Assembly: GCA_024515975.1 (NCBI GenBank)
Contig: JAMSKV010000010.1
Location: 62,001 to 126,000 of the forward strand
Length of the DNA stretch: 64,000 nucleotides
Source of the DNA: Endosaccharibacter trunci
Lineage (GTDB): Bacteria > Pseudomonadota > Alphaproteobacteria > Acetobacterales > Acetobacteraceae
Direction of reading: 5' to 3'
In this document: positions 1 to 9,513 of the stretch, in pieces
How positions within the stretch are numbered: the first letter of the stretch is position 1
How the letters are laid out: every line of letters begins with the position of its first letter
Notes under the pieces: model-generated
What the model was told of the DNA's origin: nothing
What the model saw: only the letters and a program-made list of their open reading frames with translations
Databases searched by the model: none
Translations under genes and position numbers: made by a program

Positions 1-726
<726 letters not shown>

Positions 727-753
727 TCGAGCGCTTCTCGTTCAGATAAGGGG

Positions 754-782
754 AAGGGCGGCCTTCGGGCCGCCCTTCTTCG
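754..782 (+). terminator. Rho-independent terminator after amt
   Basis: A perfect 10-bp stem (AAGGGCGGCC / GGCCGCCCTT) with a TTCG tetraloop spans 754-777 and is followed by a T-rich stretch. It sits 27 bases after the amt stop codon and could also serve the convergent substrate-binding protein gene that ends at 795. Confidence 0.9.
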
Positions 783-794
783 TTGCGCGCCCCG

Positions 795-1727
795 TCAGGG
801 CGCCGTCGACACCAGTTGGAACGTGGCCCAGTCATATTGCGGCACGGGCTGGTGCGCGATCAGCTTAAAGAGATCCGCCACGGCCTCGTCGCCCTGCTGG
901 ACGGGGTCCTGTTTCACCGTCACGACGAGATGGTGCGCGGCCAATGCGGCCAGGCCGTCCGGGCTCGCATCCACCCCGGCGATCAGCGGCGGCGTTCCCT
1001 GGCTGTTCGCCGCGACCCAGCCGGCATAGGCGCCCAGCGCCATCTCGTCGTTGTTGGCGGCGACGGCGTCGATCCTGACCCCGCTGCGTATCCAGCCGGC
1101 CATCAAATCGGCCGCCTTGTCGCGGCTCCAATCCGCTTCGCCACGCTCCACGACATGGATGTCGGGAAAGCGCTGCAGCACCTCCTCGACGCCTTTCGTC
1201 CGCAGAATGGCGGCGCTGTGGCTGCTCGGTCCGGACAGGATGGCGAGATTGCCGTGGCCGCCCATGCGTGCGGCCAGAATATGCATCTGCAGCCGTCCGG
1301 CCACCAGTTCGTTCGGGATGGCCATCACCAGTTGGCCCGGCAGCCAGTCCGCCTGCGGCCCGTTATTGATCAGAACGACCGGAATATCGGCGTTTCGCGC
1401 CGGGGAGGTGAAGCCACTCACCTTCGACGCATCCTCCGGAATCACGATCAACCCGTCGACGCCGGCATGGATCAGTTGGGCGATATCGTCGTTTTGCCGC
1501 CCGACGTCGCCGGCCGGCGCGGTGACGACGCGCAGGGTCGTTCCTGGCGTCGCATCCACCTTGGCCTGGATCGCATCACGCAGACGGATGCGGAACGGGT
1601 CCAGGGTCGGCATCGAAAGGCCGAGCGTCGCGGCCTCCGTTTGCGATCCGATGCCGACTGCCAAGAGAACGGCCAGCCCGCAAAGCGGAACACGAGCGGC
1701 ACGAGGGGTCCGGAGGAAACGAATCAT
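795..1727 (-). CDS. Periplasmic sugar-binding protein, RbsB-like
   Basis: A 310-residue secreted protein of the pentose/galactose-type (type I) periplasmic binding fold, with a signal peptide over roughly residues 1-33. Seen in it: the usual alternation of the two lobes, a DGLIVIPEDASK segment, and a NNDEMALGA motif typical of the ribose-binding group and the related LacI sensor domains. It starts two bases after the stop of the upstream chemoreceptor gene, so the two are almost surely co-transcribed and translationally coupled. No ABC permease or ATPase gene lies nearby. In this setting the protein more likely presents a bound sugar-like ligand to the chemoreceptor than feeds a transporter. 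The ligand cannot be read from the sequence. Confidence 0.85.
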   Translation of the reverse strand: MIRFLRTPRAARVPLCGLAVLLAVGIGSQTEAATLGLSMPTLDPFRIRLRDAIQAKVDATPGTTLRVVTAPAGDVGRQNDDIAQLIHAGVDGLIVIPEDASKVSGFTSPARNADIPVVLINNGPQADWLPGQLVMAIPNELVAGRLQMHILAARMGGHGNLAILSGPSSHSAAILRTKGVEEVLQRFPDIHVVERGEADWSRDKAADLMAGWIRSGVRIDAVAANNDEMALGAYAGWVAANSQGTPPLIAGVDASPDGLAALAAHHLVVTVKQDPVQQGDEAVADLFKLIAHQPVPQYDWATFQLVSTAP

Positions 1728-1729
1728 GG

Positions 1730-3424
1730 TCAGGCCGCCTGCATCTGGTCGATGAAACCGCCGATCTCTTTCGACAGCAGGATCGACTGGGTGGAGATGT
1801 CTTGGGCGCAGTGGCTGACGCGATTCGCGGTCTCGCCGTTCTGCACGGCCGCCAGCCGCACCGCATCCGTGTTGCGCGTCACGAGGCGGGAGCGCTGCGT
1901 GGTGCCATTCAGGCTGCGTGCGATCTCCTGGGTGGTGGCGTTCTGTTCCGTCATCGCCGCGGCGATCGCACCGCAGGTGCTGCCGACCGTGTCGATATGG
2001 CGCACGATCCGCTGCGTGGAGTGCTGCACCGCGTCGACGCCCTGGCGGATGGTGCCGATGCCGCCGGTGACCTGCTCCGCCGCCTTGGCGGTGTGCAGCG
2101 CGAGTTGCTTCACCTCGGACGCGACCACGGCGAAGCCTCTGCCGGCCTCACCGGCGCGGGCCGCCTCGATCGTCGCGTTGAGAGCCAGAAGATTGGTCTG
2201 GCGGGCGATGTCGAGGATCGTCTGCACAATCCCGTTGGCCCGTTCCGCTTCCAGCGCCAGGCTCGCCGCCGCCTCGTCCGAGGTTCTGGCTTCGCTCGCG
2301 GCGCTGGCGATCACCTGGGCCGTTTCCGTCACCTGGCGGTCGATCTCGGCGATCGCGGCCGACAGTTCCTCGGTCGCGGCGGCGATGGTTTGCATGTCGC
2401 CATCGGTCTCGATCGCGGCGCTGGAGGCCTCCCCGGCCTGCTCCTGTGTTTGCGCCGCCGCCGCGGACATGGTGAGGGAGTTCTCACCCAGCTGGCGCGA
2501 AGCGACATCCAGCGTGTCGATCAGCGACGAGAACCGGGTCTGGAACGCGCCGGTGACGCGCTCGATCCGATCCGCGCGCGCATCGCGCAGCTTCTGAGCT
2601 TCCACGCGCTCCGCGTTGAGCGCTTCGTTCTCGATCCGGTTCGACTGGAACACCCTGACCGCCCGGGCCATGTCCCCGATCTCGTCCCGGCGATCCGTGA
2701 AGGGAACCTCCACGGCGCTGTCATGGCCGGCGAGGCGACGCATCACCGCCGCGATGGACAAGATCGGCCGGGTGATCCGGCGCCTCATCAGCGCCGCGAT
2801 GCCGATTCCGGTCGCGGCGGTCACCATCATCGCCACCACGAGGCCGATGAAAGCCGAACGCGTGGCCGCGTCGGCCGCTTCCTCGCGGGCCTTCGCCTCG
2901 GTGTTCGCGACGGCGAGCAGACGGTCGATGGAGTCGGCGAACGCGATGGCGTCGTCGTGCAGATCCTCGAACACGACCTCGTTCGCGATGGTGTGCTCTC
3001 CGGCATCGTCCAGGGCGACGATATCCTCCTCCACCGCCATGAAATGCTGCCATTTCTCGTGCAGGTCGGACGCCATGGCTTGTTCCGAGGCGCCGGTCAC
3101 GGTCGGCGCGTATCGGCTCCAGCCTTCGGAGAACGATCCCTCAAGTCGTTTCAGTTCGCGCCGATTGGCTGCGCGCTCCTCGGCGGACGGACTCAAGTGC
3201 ATCAGCAGCGCCGTGCTGCGCATCTCCTGACTCTCCGTGGCCATTCCGCTCAGGATTCGCACGCCATCGAACCGGGCCGCCAGCACATGGGCGGCATCGC
3301 CGACACGATGGATCTGCAGAAGCGCGAACAGGCCGAAGACGACACTGAGCGAACAGAGAAGGGTCAAGGCGGCATTGATGACGGTACGTATCGTCCAGCC
3401 GTTGAGCGAAAGGCGTTTGGGCAC
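1730..3424 (-). CDS. Methyl-accepting chemotaxis protein
   Basis: A 564-residue inner-membrane chemoreceptor. Helix TM1 is at about 13-35, a mostly helical periplasmic domain of about 150 residues follows, and TM2 is at about 190-212. A HAMP domain spans about 213-265. The cytoplasmic signalling hairpin has the conserved tip at 408-438 ([17 protein letters not shown], then [11 protein letters not shown]), which contacts CheA/CheW. No C-terminal CheR-binding pentapeptide is visible; the protein ends IDQMQAA. The start is a GTG with only a weak ribosome-binding site. It lies 123 bases downstream of an MFS gene and directly precedes a sugar-binding protein gene, suggesting it senses the ligand of that protein. 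No che genes are in the window. Confidence 0.93.
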   Translation of the reverse strand: MPKRLSLNGWTIRTVINAALTLLCSLSVVFGLFALLQIHRVGDAAHVLAARFDGVRILSGMATESQEMRSTALLMHLSPSAEERAANRRELKRLEGSFSEGWSRYAPTVTGASEQAMASDLHEKWQHFMAVEEDIVALDDAGEHTIANEVVFEDLHDDAIAFADSIDRLLAVANTEAKAREEAADAATRSAFIGLVVAMMVTAATGIGIAALMRRRITRPILSIAAVMRRLAGHDSAVEVPFTDRRDEIGDMARAVRVFQSNRIENEALNAERVEAQKLRDARADRIERVTGAFQTRFSSLIDTLDVASRQLGENSLTMSAAAAQTQEQAGEASSAAIETDGDMQTIAAATEELSAAIAEIDRQVTETAQVIASAASEARTSDEAAASLALEAERANGIVQTILDIARQTNLLALNATIEAARAGEAGRGFAVVASEVKQLALHTAKAAEQVTGGIGTIRQGVDAVQHSTQRIVRHIDTVGSTCGAIAAAMTEQNATTQEIARSLNGTTQRSRLVTRNTDAVRLAAVQNGETANRVSHCAQDISTQSILLSKEIGGFIDQMQAA

Positions 3425-3503
3425 GATCTTTATCCCATCACGAACGATCGCCAGTATGGGACGGGAAGCGTGAAGATTTGGTTACGCTCCGCAGGACCAG
3501 CGG

Positions 3504-3524
3504 ACATTTTTCTTTTGTCCGTCC
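3504..3524. other. Hairpin between MFS gene and chemoreceptor gene
   Basis: A 6-bp stem CGGACA / TGTCCG encloses a T-rich loop. It lies downstream of the minus-strand MFS gene and upstream of the chemoreceptor. Its T-rich TCTTTTGTCCG arm resembles the tail of the repeat at 9345-9404. It could be a weak terminator or a decayed repeat copy. Confidence 0.3.
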
Positions 3525-3547
3525 GGAGGTCGTCCAGCTCTCCGAAT

Positions 3548-4786
3548 TTAGCGTGCCTGTTCGACGCGGAATGCGGACCCCTCCGGTCGCCCGTGGCGGC
3601 GCTCGTCCTCGCCGCGCGTTTCGCCAAGCCGCAGCGCCATCGCGGTCGCCAGCAAGGCGGGCACGCCCATCGCGAGGAACGCGATTCGCCAGCCGGCCGC
3701 ATGCGCCAGCATGCCACCGAAGACGCCCGACAACGCGCCGCCGATCCCCGACAAGGTGTTCAGCACGCCGATCGCGGTCTGGGTCCGGCCGCTGCCCCAG
3801 GTGAGGTCCGCCACCAGGATCGGGATCGCCACACCGACCAGGCCGGACGACAAACCATCCAGCATCTCCGCCGGCAGCAAGCTCCACGGGGCAGTGCAGA
3901 AGGCGCACAGAACGGCACGCACGGGCGTGGCCGCGCAGGCGATCAGCAGCAGGCGCCGGCGGCCCTTGCGATCGGCCAGCGAGCCGGCCCAGAGCGCCAC
4001 CGGGATCATGGTCGCCTGGGCCACGATCACGAACACCGCCATCCAGTTCTGACGTTCCACCTCGCCCAGGCTGAGGCGCTGGCCGATCAGGGACAGCAAC
4101 GCCCCGTTGGACAGGTTGAACAGTCCCAGCGTCAGCGCCATGAGGGCCAGCTTACGGTTGCGCAGAAGGGCGAATACGCGCTGGCCACGCTTCGTGCCGG
4201 CGGTCGAAACGGCGGTCCCGTGCGCGCGCTCGCCGTCGAATCCGCTGCGCGGCAGCAGCGAAACGGTCAACGCCGCCGCCAGGCCCATTCCGGCAAGAAC
4301 CCAGAACGCCGCGCCGGCACCGAGCACGCCGCCCAGCGCCAGCACAAGCCCGGCGGCGAGCAGGATGCCGGCATGGTTCGCGGCCTGATTAATTCCCTGC
4401 TGGCGGGGAAAGCCACGCTTGCCGACCATCCCCAGGGTCAGCAGCGTCAGGCCCGGCACCACCAGCGCCCCGCCGGCGGTGGCGATCGCCAGACTGCCGA
4501 TTACGCCGGGCATGCCGGTCGCCAGCAGCACCATCAGCGTGCCGGCGACGATCGCCAGGCAGGCCAGTGCCAGAAGCAGGCGCGGATAACGCGTCTGGTC
4601 CACCAGCAAACCCGCGGGCGCATTCATGCCGAGCCCTGCCAGCCCCACCACGGTGGTGACGATACCGATCCGCCCCGGCCCCCAATGCGCGTGCGCGGCC
4701 AGATAGGTGGCCAGGAACGGGCCGAGACCGCCCTGGATGTCTCCGGCGAAGACGTTCAGCAGCGCCAGATGGACGGTCGCGCCCAT
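3548..4786 (-). CDS. MFS transporter
   Basis: A 412-residue integral membrane protein of the major facilitator superfamily with about twelve hydrophobic helices. The loop between helices 8 and 9 carries a SLADRKGRRRLL motif, the usual MFS signature between helix pairs; the equivalent first-half loop is less canonical (LVDQTRYPRLL). An in-frame extension to 4897 gives an arginine- and proline-rich non-hydrophobic leader, so the start is placed at the ATG at 4786, directly before the hydrophobic MGATVHLALLNVFAGD segment. The gene begins 19 bases after the SYLF lipoprotein gene and is probably in the same transcript. The substrate is unknown; multidrug or small-molecule efflux is possible. Confidence 0.85.
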   Translation of the reverse strand: MGATVHLALLNVFAGDIQGGLGPFLATYLAAHAHWGPGRIGIVTTVVGLAGLGMNAPAGLLVDQTRYPRLLLALACLAIVAGTLMVLLATGMPGVIGSLAIATAGGALVVPGLTLLTLGMVGKRGFPRQQGINQAANHAGILLAAGLVLALGGVLGAGAAFWVLAGMGLAAALTVSLLPRSGFDGERAHGTAVSTAGTKRGQRVFALLRNRKLALMALTLGLFNLSNGALLSLIGQRLSLGEVERQNWMAVFVIVAQATMIPVALWAGSLADRKGRRRLLLIACAATPVRAVLCAFCTAPWSLLPAEMLDGLSSGLVGVAIPILVADLTWGSGRTQTAIGVLNTLSGIGGALSGVFGGMLAHAAGWRIAFLAMGVPALLATAMALRLGETRGEDERRHGRPEGSAFRVEQAR

Positions 4787-4805
4787 GGTCGTCGGTGCGG
4801 AGGGT

Positions 4806-5660
4806 TCAGCGCGGTGGCGGCAGGCTCTGTTGCTGGACGGTTCCGGTTGGCGCGATCTGCATCGGGCCGTTGGCGTTGCTGGGCATCGTCGCGCCATAGC
4901 CGTCGGGCGAGGCGGAAGGCAGCCCTGCCGCAGGGGCGGCGGTGGCGGAGCCGAAGCGCATCAGGGTGGAGCGCAATGGGTCCGCGCCCTGATTGTTCAC
5001 CCGCATCGCCACCAGAATATCCTCCGGACCCACAGGCTGGCCGTAATAGGCGCGGTCGCCGGCGCTATCGGAACTGATCATCGAGCCTTGCAGCGCGATG
5101 CCGGCGAACAGGCCCTTGGCTTTTTCCACCGCCACGATGTCGGCGCGCAGCGCGGCCGTGGTGGCGCCCTCCATGCCGGCGCCCAGTGTGGCGATGGCGA
5201 TCGAGGCGTCGGCGCCGATCTTGAACTGGCTGTCCATCATCGCCGTCAGCCCCTTGCGGGTCATGACGAACATCATCAGCTCGGCGTCCTGGATGCCGGC
5301 CTGGAGTCCCAGGCTGCCGGAGTTCATCGAATAGAAGGCCGGTGCCGACCAGGACCCGCCGCCGTCGCGGGCCAGCATCACGCAGCCCCCGCCCGATCCG
5401 GCGAGAAGAAAGCCCATGCGGAAGATGCTTGGGCAGATCATTACCGCTTTCGCGCGCGCCAGGTATCGCTGCGCCTGACCACCGTTCTGATGCCAGTCGA
5501 GCACGTCCTGCGCCGTCAGGGTGGCGCGATCCACCAGCGCCTGTTGTTTCTGCTGCCGTTCGGCGGTCGGTATGTTGCTGTCGACGCAGCCGCCCAGCCC
5601 CGCCAGCGCCATCACCAAAGCAGCGGACCGCATGGCGCTCCTGCCCAGCACGAAAGCCAT
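4806..5660 (-). CDS. SYLF-domain lipoprotein (Ysc84-like)
   Basis: A 284-residue predicted lipoprotein. The chosen ATG at 5660 is preceded by GGGGAGAA at good spacing; a longer frame to 5738 exists. The leader ends in a lipobox, LGGC, with the lipidated cysteine at residue 25. The body matches the SYLF (Ysc84, DUF500) family of lipid-binding domains: ARAKAVMICPSIFRMGFLLAGSGG, then a WSAPAFYSMNSGSLGLQAGIQ block and the MMFVMTRKGL segment, followed by a glycine- and alanine-rich conserved stretch. A low-complexity tail of about 60 residues rich in P, A and S ends the protein. In bacteria the role of this family is poorly known. It heads a probable operon with the MFS gene. Confidence 0.85.
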   Translation of the reverse strand: MAFVLGRSAMRSAALVMALAGLGGCVDSNIPTAERQQKQQALVDRATLTAQDVLDWHQNGGQAQRYLARAKAVMICPSIFRMGFLLAGSGGGCVMLARDGGGSWSAPAFYSMNSGSLGLQAGIQDAELMMFVMTRKGLTAMMDSQFKIGADASIAIATLGAGMEGATTAALRADIVAVEKAKGLFAGIALQGSMISSDSAGDRAYYGQPVGPEDILVAMRVNNQGADPLRSTLMRFGSATAAPAAGLPSASPDGYGATMPSNANGPMQIAPTGTVQQQSLPPPR

Positions 5661-5793
5661 CTCGGTTCTTCTCCCCAACGCCCGCATCAACAGATGAGCA
5701 AACTGTGCCGAAACAATGGCGTCCGAGACGTGCTTCACGCAAGCTGCCCACTTCGGCGGTGATTAAGCCCGACTGTCCGCGGGTAGTGTCAGA

Positions 5794-5822
5794 TTGACCA
5801 AAGGGCTGGAGGATAATATAGA
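5794..5822 (+). promoter_or_regulatory. Sigma-70-type promoter for TonB-dependent receptor
   Basis: TTGACC at 5794-5799 is followed after exactly 17 bases by TATAGA at 5817-5822, within an AT-rich patch that is unusual in this GC-rich window. Transcription would begin near 5830 and the receptor ATG is at 5856. Confidence 0.6.
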
Positions 5823-5855
5823 AAATACGGAATTAATACGTAATATGAGACGATC

Positions 5856-8096
5856 ATGCGCGGCCTCCGCTCCCCTGCGTTTCTCGGCGGTGTGTCCGTC
5901 CTTGCCTTGCTTTCCGCAATCGACGCACACGCCGCCGTGCCGGCCGCCGATGCTGGCGAAACCGTCACCGTGACCGCGCGCCGGCGCGCCGAGCCGCTGC
6001 AGAAGACGCCGGTTGCGGTGACCGTGATCACGGCGAAGCAGGCGGCCACGACCAACACGTTCGATCTTCAGGGTATCCTCGCCGCCGTGCCGTCGGCCGA
6101 TTTCCGGACCAACAGCTCGAGCAAGGACCGGACGGTGTTCGTGCGTGGCATCGGCACGATCTCGACGTCGCCGGGCGTGGAGCCGTCCGTCTCGACTGTG
6201 ATCGACGGGGTGGTCATGGCCCGTTCCGGCCAGGCGACGCAGGATCTGATCGACCTGCAGCAGGTCGAGGTCCTGCGCGGCCCCCAGGGCACGCTGTTCG
6301 GCAAGAACGCCACAGCGGGCGCCGTCAACATCACCACCGCAGCACCGACCAGCGCATTCCATGCCTACACGGATGCGTCCTATTTTTCCGGCAACGAGTA
6401 TCGCCTCGCCGCCGGCGTGTCCGGAACGCTGGTCGAGAACCGGCTGGTGGCCAATCTTGGCGTTCTGGTCGGTGGATTTGACGGCAATGTCGACAACACG
6501 ACGCTCGGCCGGCAGATGAACGGCTACGCGCATCAGGGCTTCCGTTCCAAAATCCTCTGGACGCCGAACAGCGAAACGCGCGTGACGCTCGGCCTCGATT
6601 TCCTGCACGAAAACGATCCGGTGCCGAACGGCATCTTCGTGTCCTCGGGGCAGATCGCCTATCCCACCGGCGTCTTCACCAACAACGTTGCGCTGGCCCG
6701 AGCGCTCGCCTCGGAGGGGATCGTGCCCTCGCGCAACAACGACACGGTGGCCAATAATCTCGACAGCCGATCGCGCGATCAGGAAGGCGGCGTCTCGGTC
6801 ACGGCGGAACGCAAGCTCGGCGGCGGCGCGACGCTCACCTCGATCACCGCCTATCGCCGTTGGCAGAATACCCAGGACCAGGATTACGACCAGCTCGCGT
6901 CCGCTTTCGCCGGCCTGCCGCAGATCGCCGATCACGGCGCGCTCGATCTGTCCCAGGAATCGCAGGAGTTGCGCTTTCAGTCCGGCAAGGGCGGCTGGAT
7001 CGACTACACCGGCGGCCTGTTCTATCTGCACACGGACGACGACGAATCCTACGATCGCGCTTACGGAGCCGTGACGGGCCAGACCGCCAATGGACACGCC
7101 GTGTTCAACACCAGCACCAACAATGCGGCCGCGTTCGCCGAGGGCAACGTCAACTTCACGCCGAATTTCCGCGCCATTCTCGGCGCGCGCGTGATCTATC
7201 AGGATGTCGGCTACGATTTTAGCAGACGGTCCTCGTCTGCGGTGGCCGTCACCGGCATTCGTCCCGGTTTCGCCTCCAGCGGCTTCACGGACGATATCGG
7301 CTATGTGGACCGGATCGGCCTGCAATACGACGTCTCGCCGAATGCGCACGCTTACTTCACCTATTCGCGCGGCTATCAGGGTCCGGCCTACAATGTCTTT
7401 TTCAACATGCAGCAATCCGACACGGCTGCCCTGAAGCCGGAAACCAACAACAGCTTCGAGATCGGCCTGAAGACGCAGGCGCTGCATCGGCGGATCACTG
7501 CCAACTTCGCTGCCTTCATCGAGGATTTCTCGAACTACCAGGCCAATTTCACCGATCAGATCGCCGGCGGCCTGGTCACGCGGCTGATCAATGCCGGCAG
7601 CGTCGCCACCAAGGGCGTGGAAAGCGATCTCTCGTTCCGGGTCGATCGGCATCTCACGCTCGGCGCCAACATCGCCTATACCTATGCGGCGATCGACGAT
7701 TTCGCCTGCCCGTCCGGCGCTCCCACCTCCTGCAACGTGAATGGCGAGCGTCTGCCGTTCGCGCCGCGCTGGAAGGCGCATCTCTCGGCGGACTACACGC
7801 GGCCGCTGGCGCAACGCTATCAGATCTCCGGCGGCAGCACCTATGACTGGCAGAGCAGCACGCAATTCTCCCTCGCGCAGACGCCCGGCACCGTGCAAGG
7901 CGCCTACGGAATCTGGAATCTCTACGTGGCGTTGGCCAATCTCGACGCCCGCTGGCGCATCACCGGCATCCTGCGCAATGTGCTCGACACGCATTATTCC
8001 GCCTATCGCGCCCTCGGCAATCTGGGCGGCACCGTGTCATGGCTCGGCCGCGATTACGGCCGCTACGGTGGCTTCACGTTGCACAAGGATTTCTGA
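5856..8096 (+). CDS. TonB-dependent outer membrane receptor
   Basis: A 746-residue outer-membrane active transporter. A signal peptide spans about 1-26. The plug domain occupies about 40-160, with the TVTARRR TonB-box region, PVAVTVIT, a FVRGIGT segment and the VEVLRGPQGTLFGKNATAGA block. A 22-strand-type barrel follows and the protein ends in a C-terminal aromatic residue (HKDF), as expected for BAM recognition. The plug is of the kind often annotated as siderophore or iron-complex receptor in sphingomonads and relatives, but substrates in this group vary widely and cannot be read. An MFS permease gene starts 12 bases downstream, so outer- and inner-membrane uptake are coupled in one transcript. 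The ATG has only a weak ribosome-binding site. Confidence 0.93.
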   Translation: MRGLRSPAFLGGVSVLALLSAIDAHAAVPAADAGETVTVTARRRAEPLQKTPVAVTVITAKQAATTNTFDLQGILAAVPSADFRTNSSSKDRTVFVRGIGTISTSPGVEPSVSTVIDGVVMARSGQATQDLIDLQQVEVLRGPQGTLFGKNATAGAVNITTAAPTSAFHAYTDASYFSGNEYRLAAGVSGTLVENRLVANLGVLVGGFDGNVDNTTLGRQMNGYAHQGFRSKILWTPNSETRVTLGLDFLHENDPVPNGIFVSSGQIAYPTGVFTNNVALARALASEGIVPSRNNDTVANNLDSRSRDQEGGVSVTAERKLGGGATLTSITAYRRWQNTQDQDYDQLASAFAGLPQIADHGALDLSQESQELRFQSGKGGWIDYTGGLFYLHTDDDESYDRAYGAVTGQTANGHAVFNTSTNNAAAFAEGNVNFTPNFRAILGARVIYQDVGYDFSRRSSSAVAVTGIRPGFASSGFTDDIGYVDRIGLQYDVSPNAHAYFTYSRGYQGPAYNVFFNMQQSDTAALKPETNNSFEIGLKTQALHRRITANFAAFIEDFSNYQANFTDQIAGGLVTRLINAGSVATKGVESDLSFRVDRHLTLGANIAYTYAAIDDFACPSGAPTSCNVNGERLPFAPRWKAHLSADYTRPLAQRYQISGGSTYDWQSSTQFSLAQTPGTVQGAYGIWNLYVALANLDARWRITGILRNVLDTHYSAYRALGNLGGTVSWLGRDYGRYGGFTLHKDF

Positions 8097-8108
8097 GCGG
8101 TCGCCGAC

Positions 8109-9338
8109 ATGACTGTGCAGCAAGAGGCGACGCAGCGCCGCCTGCGCGTCGCCGTGATCGTCGCCCTCGTGCTGGCGACGGTGGTCGGTTACGCCGACCG
8201 CCAGGTGCTGGCGCTGCTGAAACCTGTGCTGGACCGCCAACTCGGCTGGAGCGCCGCACAATACGGCGCGATATCTGCCACATTCCAGATCGCCATGGCG
8301 TTCGGCCTGCTTCTGGCCGGGTGGATCGTGGATCGGGCCGGGCCGCGCCTGGCGCTGGGCGCCGGGCTGGTGGGCTGGAGCCTGTTCGCCACCGCCCATG
8401 CTCTGGCGCGCACGGTGCCGGCTTTCATTGTTTTGCGGGCCGGCCTTGGCATTTTCGAAGCGGTGGGCACGCCCGCTTCCATGGCGGCGGTGACGGCCCT
8501 GTTTCCGCGGGGTCTGCGCGGTCGGGTGATCGGCGTCCTGAATGCGGTGCCGAACGCCGCGGCGATGCTGACCCCGATCCTGGTCGGATTGCTGTTTCCT
8601 TGGCTCGGCTGGACAGGGACTGTGGCGGCGATCGGGGTCAGCGGTCTCGTCCTCGCGGCGTTCTGGTTCGGATTGCCCCTCGGCGGGTTGCAGACCGGCG
8701 AACCCCGTTCCGTGTCGCCACGAACCGCGGCCGCACCGGCAGCAGGCTGGCGTCCTGTCGCGGCGTTCGCGCTCGGCAAGACGCTCACCGACCCGGTCTG
8801 GTGGTTCATGCTGTATTGGCTGCCGGATCTGCTGCATCGCCGCTTCGGCCTCGACACGGCGCATCTGCCGCTGCCGCTGGTGGCGATCTACGCCGCCGCC
8901 GCCGCGGGTTCGCTGATGGCGGGACTCTGGCCGGCAAGGCTGGTGCGCAACGGAATGGAGCCCGAAGCAGCCCGCCGGCGCATGCAGATTATCGCTGCGT
9001 TCGCGGTGATGCCGTTGCCGCTTTGCCTGTTGCCGGTAGCCGGACTTCTCGCGACCGTCGCGCTGGTGGGGCTGGCGTTGTTCGGCCACCAGGCTTTCGC
9101 TACCTCGCTGTTCAGCTTCGTGTCGGAGCGCATTCCGGCCGGGCGTGTCGGCCGGGTCGCGGGGATCGGCGCGTTCTGCGGCAATGCCGCTGGCGCGGCG
9201 GCCTTGTGGGGCGCCAGCCGGCTGCTGGGCGGTCCAGGCGGCTTGCTGCCGATCCTGCTCTACGCCGCCTCGGCCTATGCGATCGCCGCCTGTGTGTTCG
9301 CGCTCCTCGTGCCGGTGCGGGATTTGCGCTCAAGATAG
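8109..9338 (+). CDS. MFS permease, anion:cation symporter (ExuT-like)
   Basis: A 409-residue twelve-helix major facilitator protein. The GYADRQVLALLKPVL first helix, the GWSAAQYGAISATFQIAMAFG segment and the LRAGLGIFEAVGTPASMAAV helix 4 resemble the hexuronate/glucarate/galactonate permeases of the anion:cation symporter family. That points to import of an acidic or sulfonated sugar or sugar acid, though related proteins carry other organic anions. It begins 12 bases after the TonB-dependent receptor and is surely in its operon. Downstream lies a copy of the hairpin repeat that probably terminates the transcript. Confidence 0.85.
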   Translation: MTVQQEATQRRLRVAVIVALVLATVVGYADRQVLALLKPVLDRQLGWSAAQYGAISATFQIAMAFGLLLAGWIVDRAGPRLALGAGLVGWSLFATAHALARTVPAFIVLRAGLGIFEAVGTPASMAAVTALFPRGLRGRVIGVLNAVPNAAAMLTPILVGLLFPWLGWTGTVAAIGVSGLVLAAFWFGLPLGGLQTGEPRSVSPRTAAAPAAGWRPVAAFALGKTLTDPVWWFMLYWLPDLLHRRFGLDTAHLPLPLVAIYAAAAAGSLMAGLWPARLVRNGMEPEAARRRMQIIAAFAVMPLPLCLLPVAGLLATVALVGLALFGHQAFATSLFSFVSERIPAGRVGRVAGIGAFCGNAAGAAALWGASRLLGGPGGLLPILLYAASAYAIAACVFALLVPVRDLRSR

Positions 9339-9344
9339 CGAGAG

Positions 9345-9404
9345 TCTTCTTTTTCTGAAGAAAAAGAAGCAAAAAGACTTTTGTCCGTTTGGTTCGGAGC
9401 GTGC
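9345..9404 (+). repeat. Hairpin repeat A, copy 1
   Basis: A near-perfect stem CTTCTTTTTC / GAAAAAGAAG is followed by the tail CAAAAAGACTTTTGTCCG and TTTGG. The same hairpin plus tail recurs in reverse at 11849-11901 and in a diverged forward form at 11783-11826. Here it directly follows the MFS stop codon and probably acts as terminator. The remainder of the gap to 9513 shows nothing recognisable. Confidence 0.75.
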
Positions 9405-9513
9405 GGTCGAGCTCGGAGTCGGACCGGCAGACGGTCTGAATCTTTCTTTCAAGGAACAACGCCTCGCCGACTCGGCTTCAACTCCGGAGCGCGGCGAGGC
9501 GTTCGCAGCGTCT

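Noticed and set aside
1802-5077. A 1091-residue plus-strand open frame
   Set aside because: It lies opposite the chemoreceptor and MFS genes and has the composition of an antisense frame.
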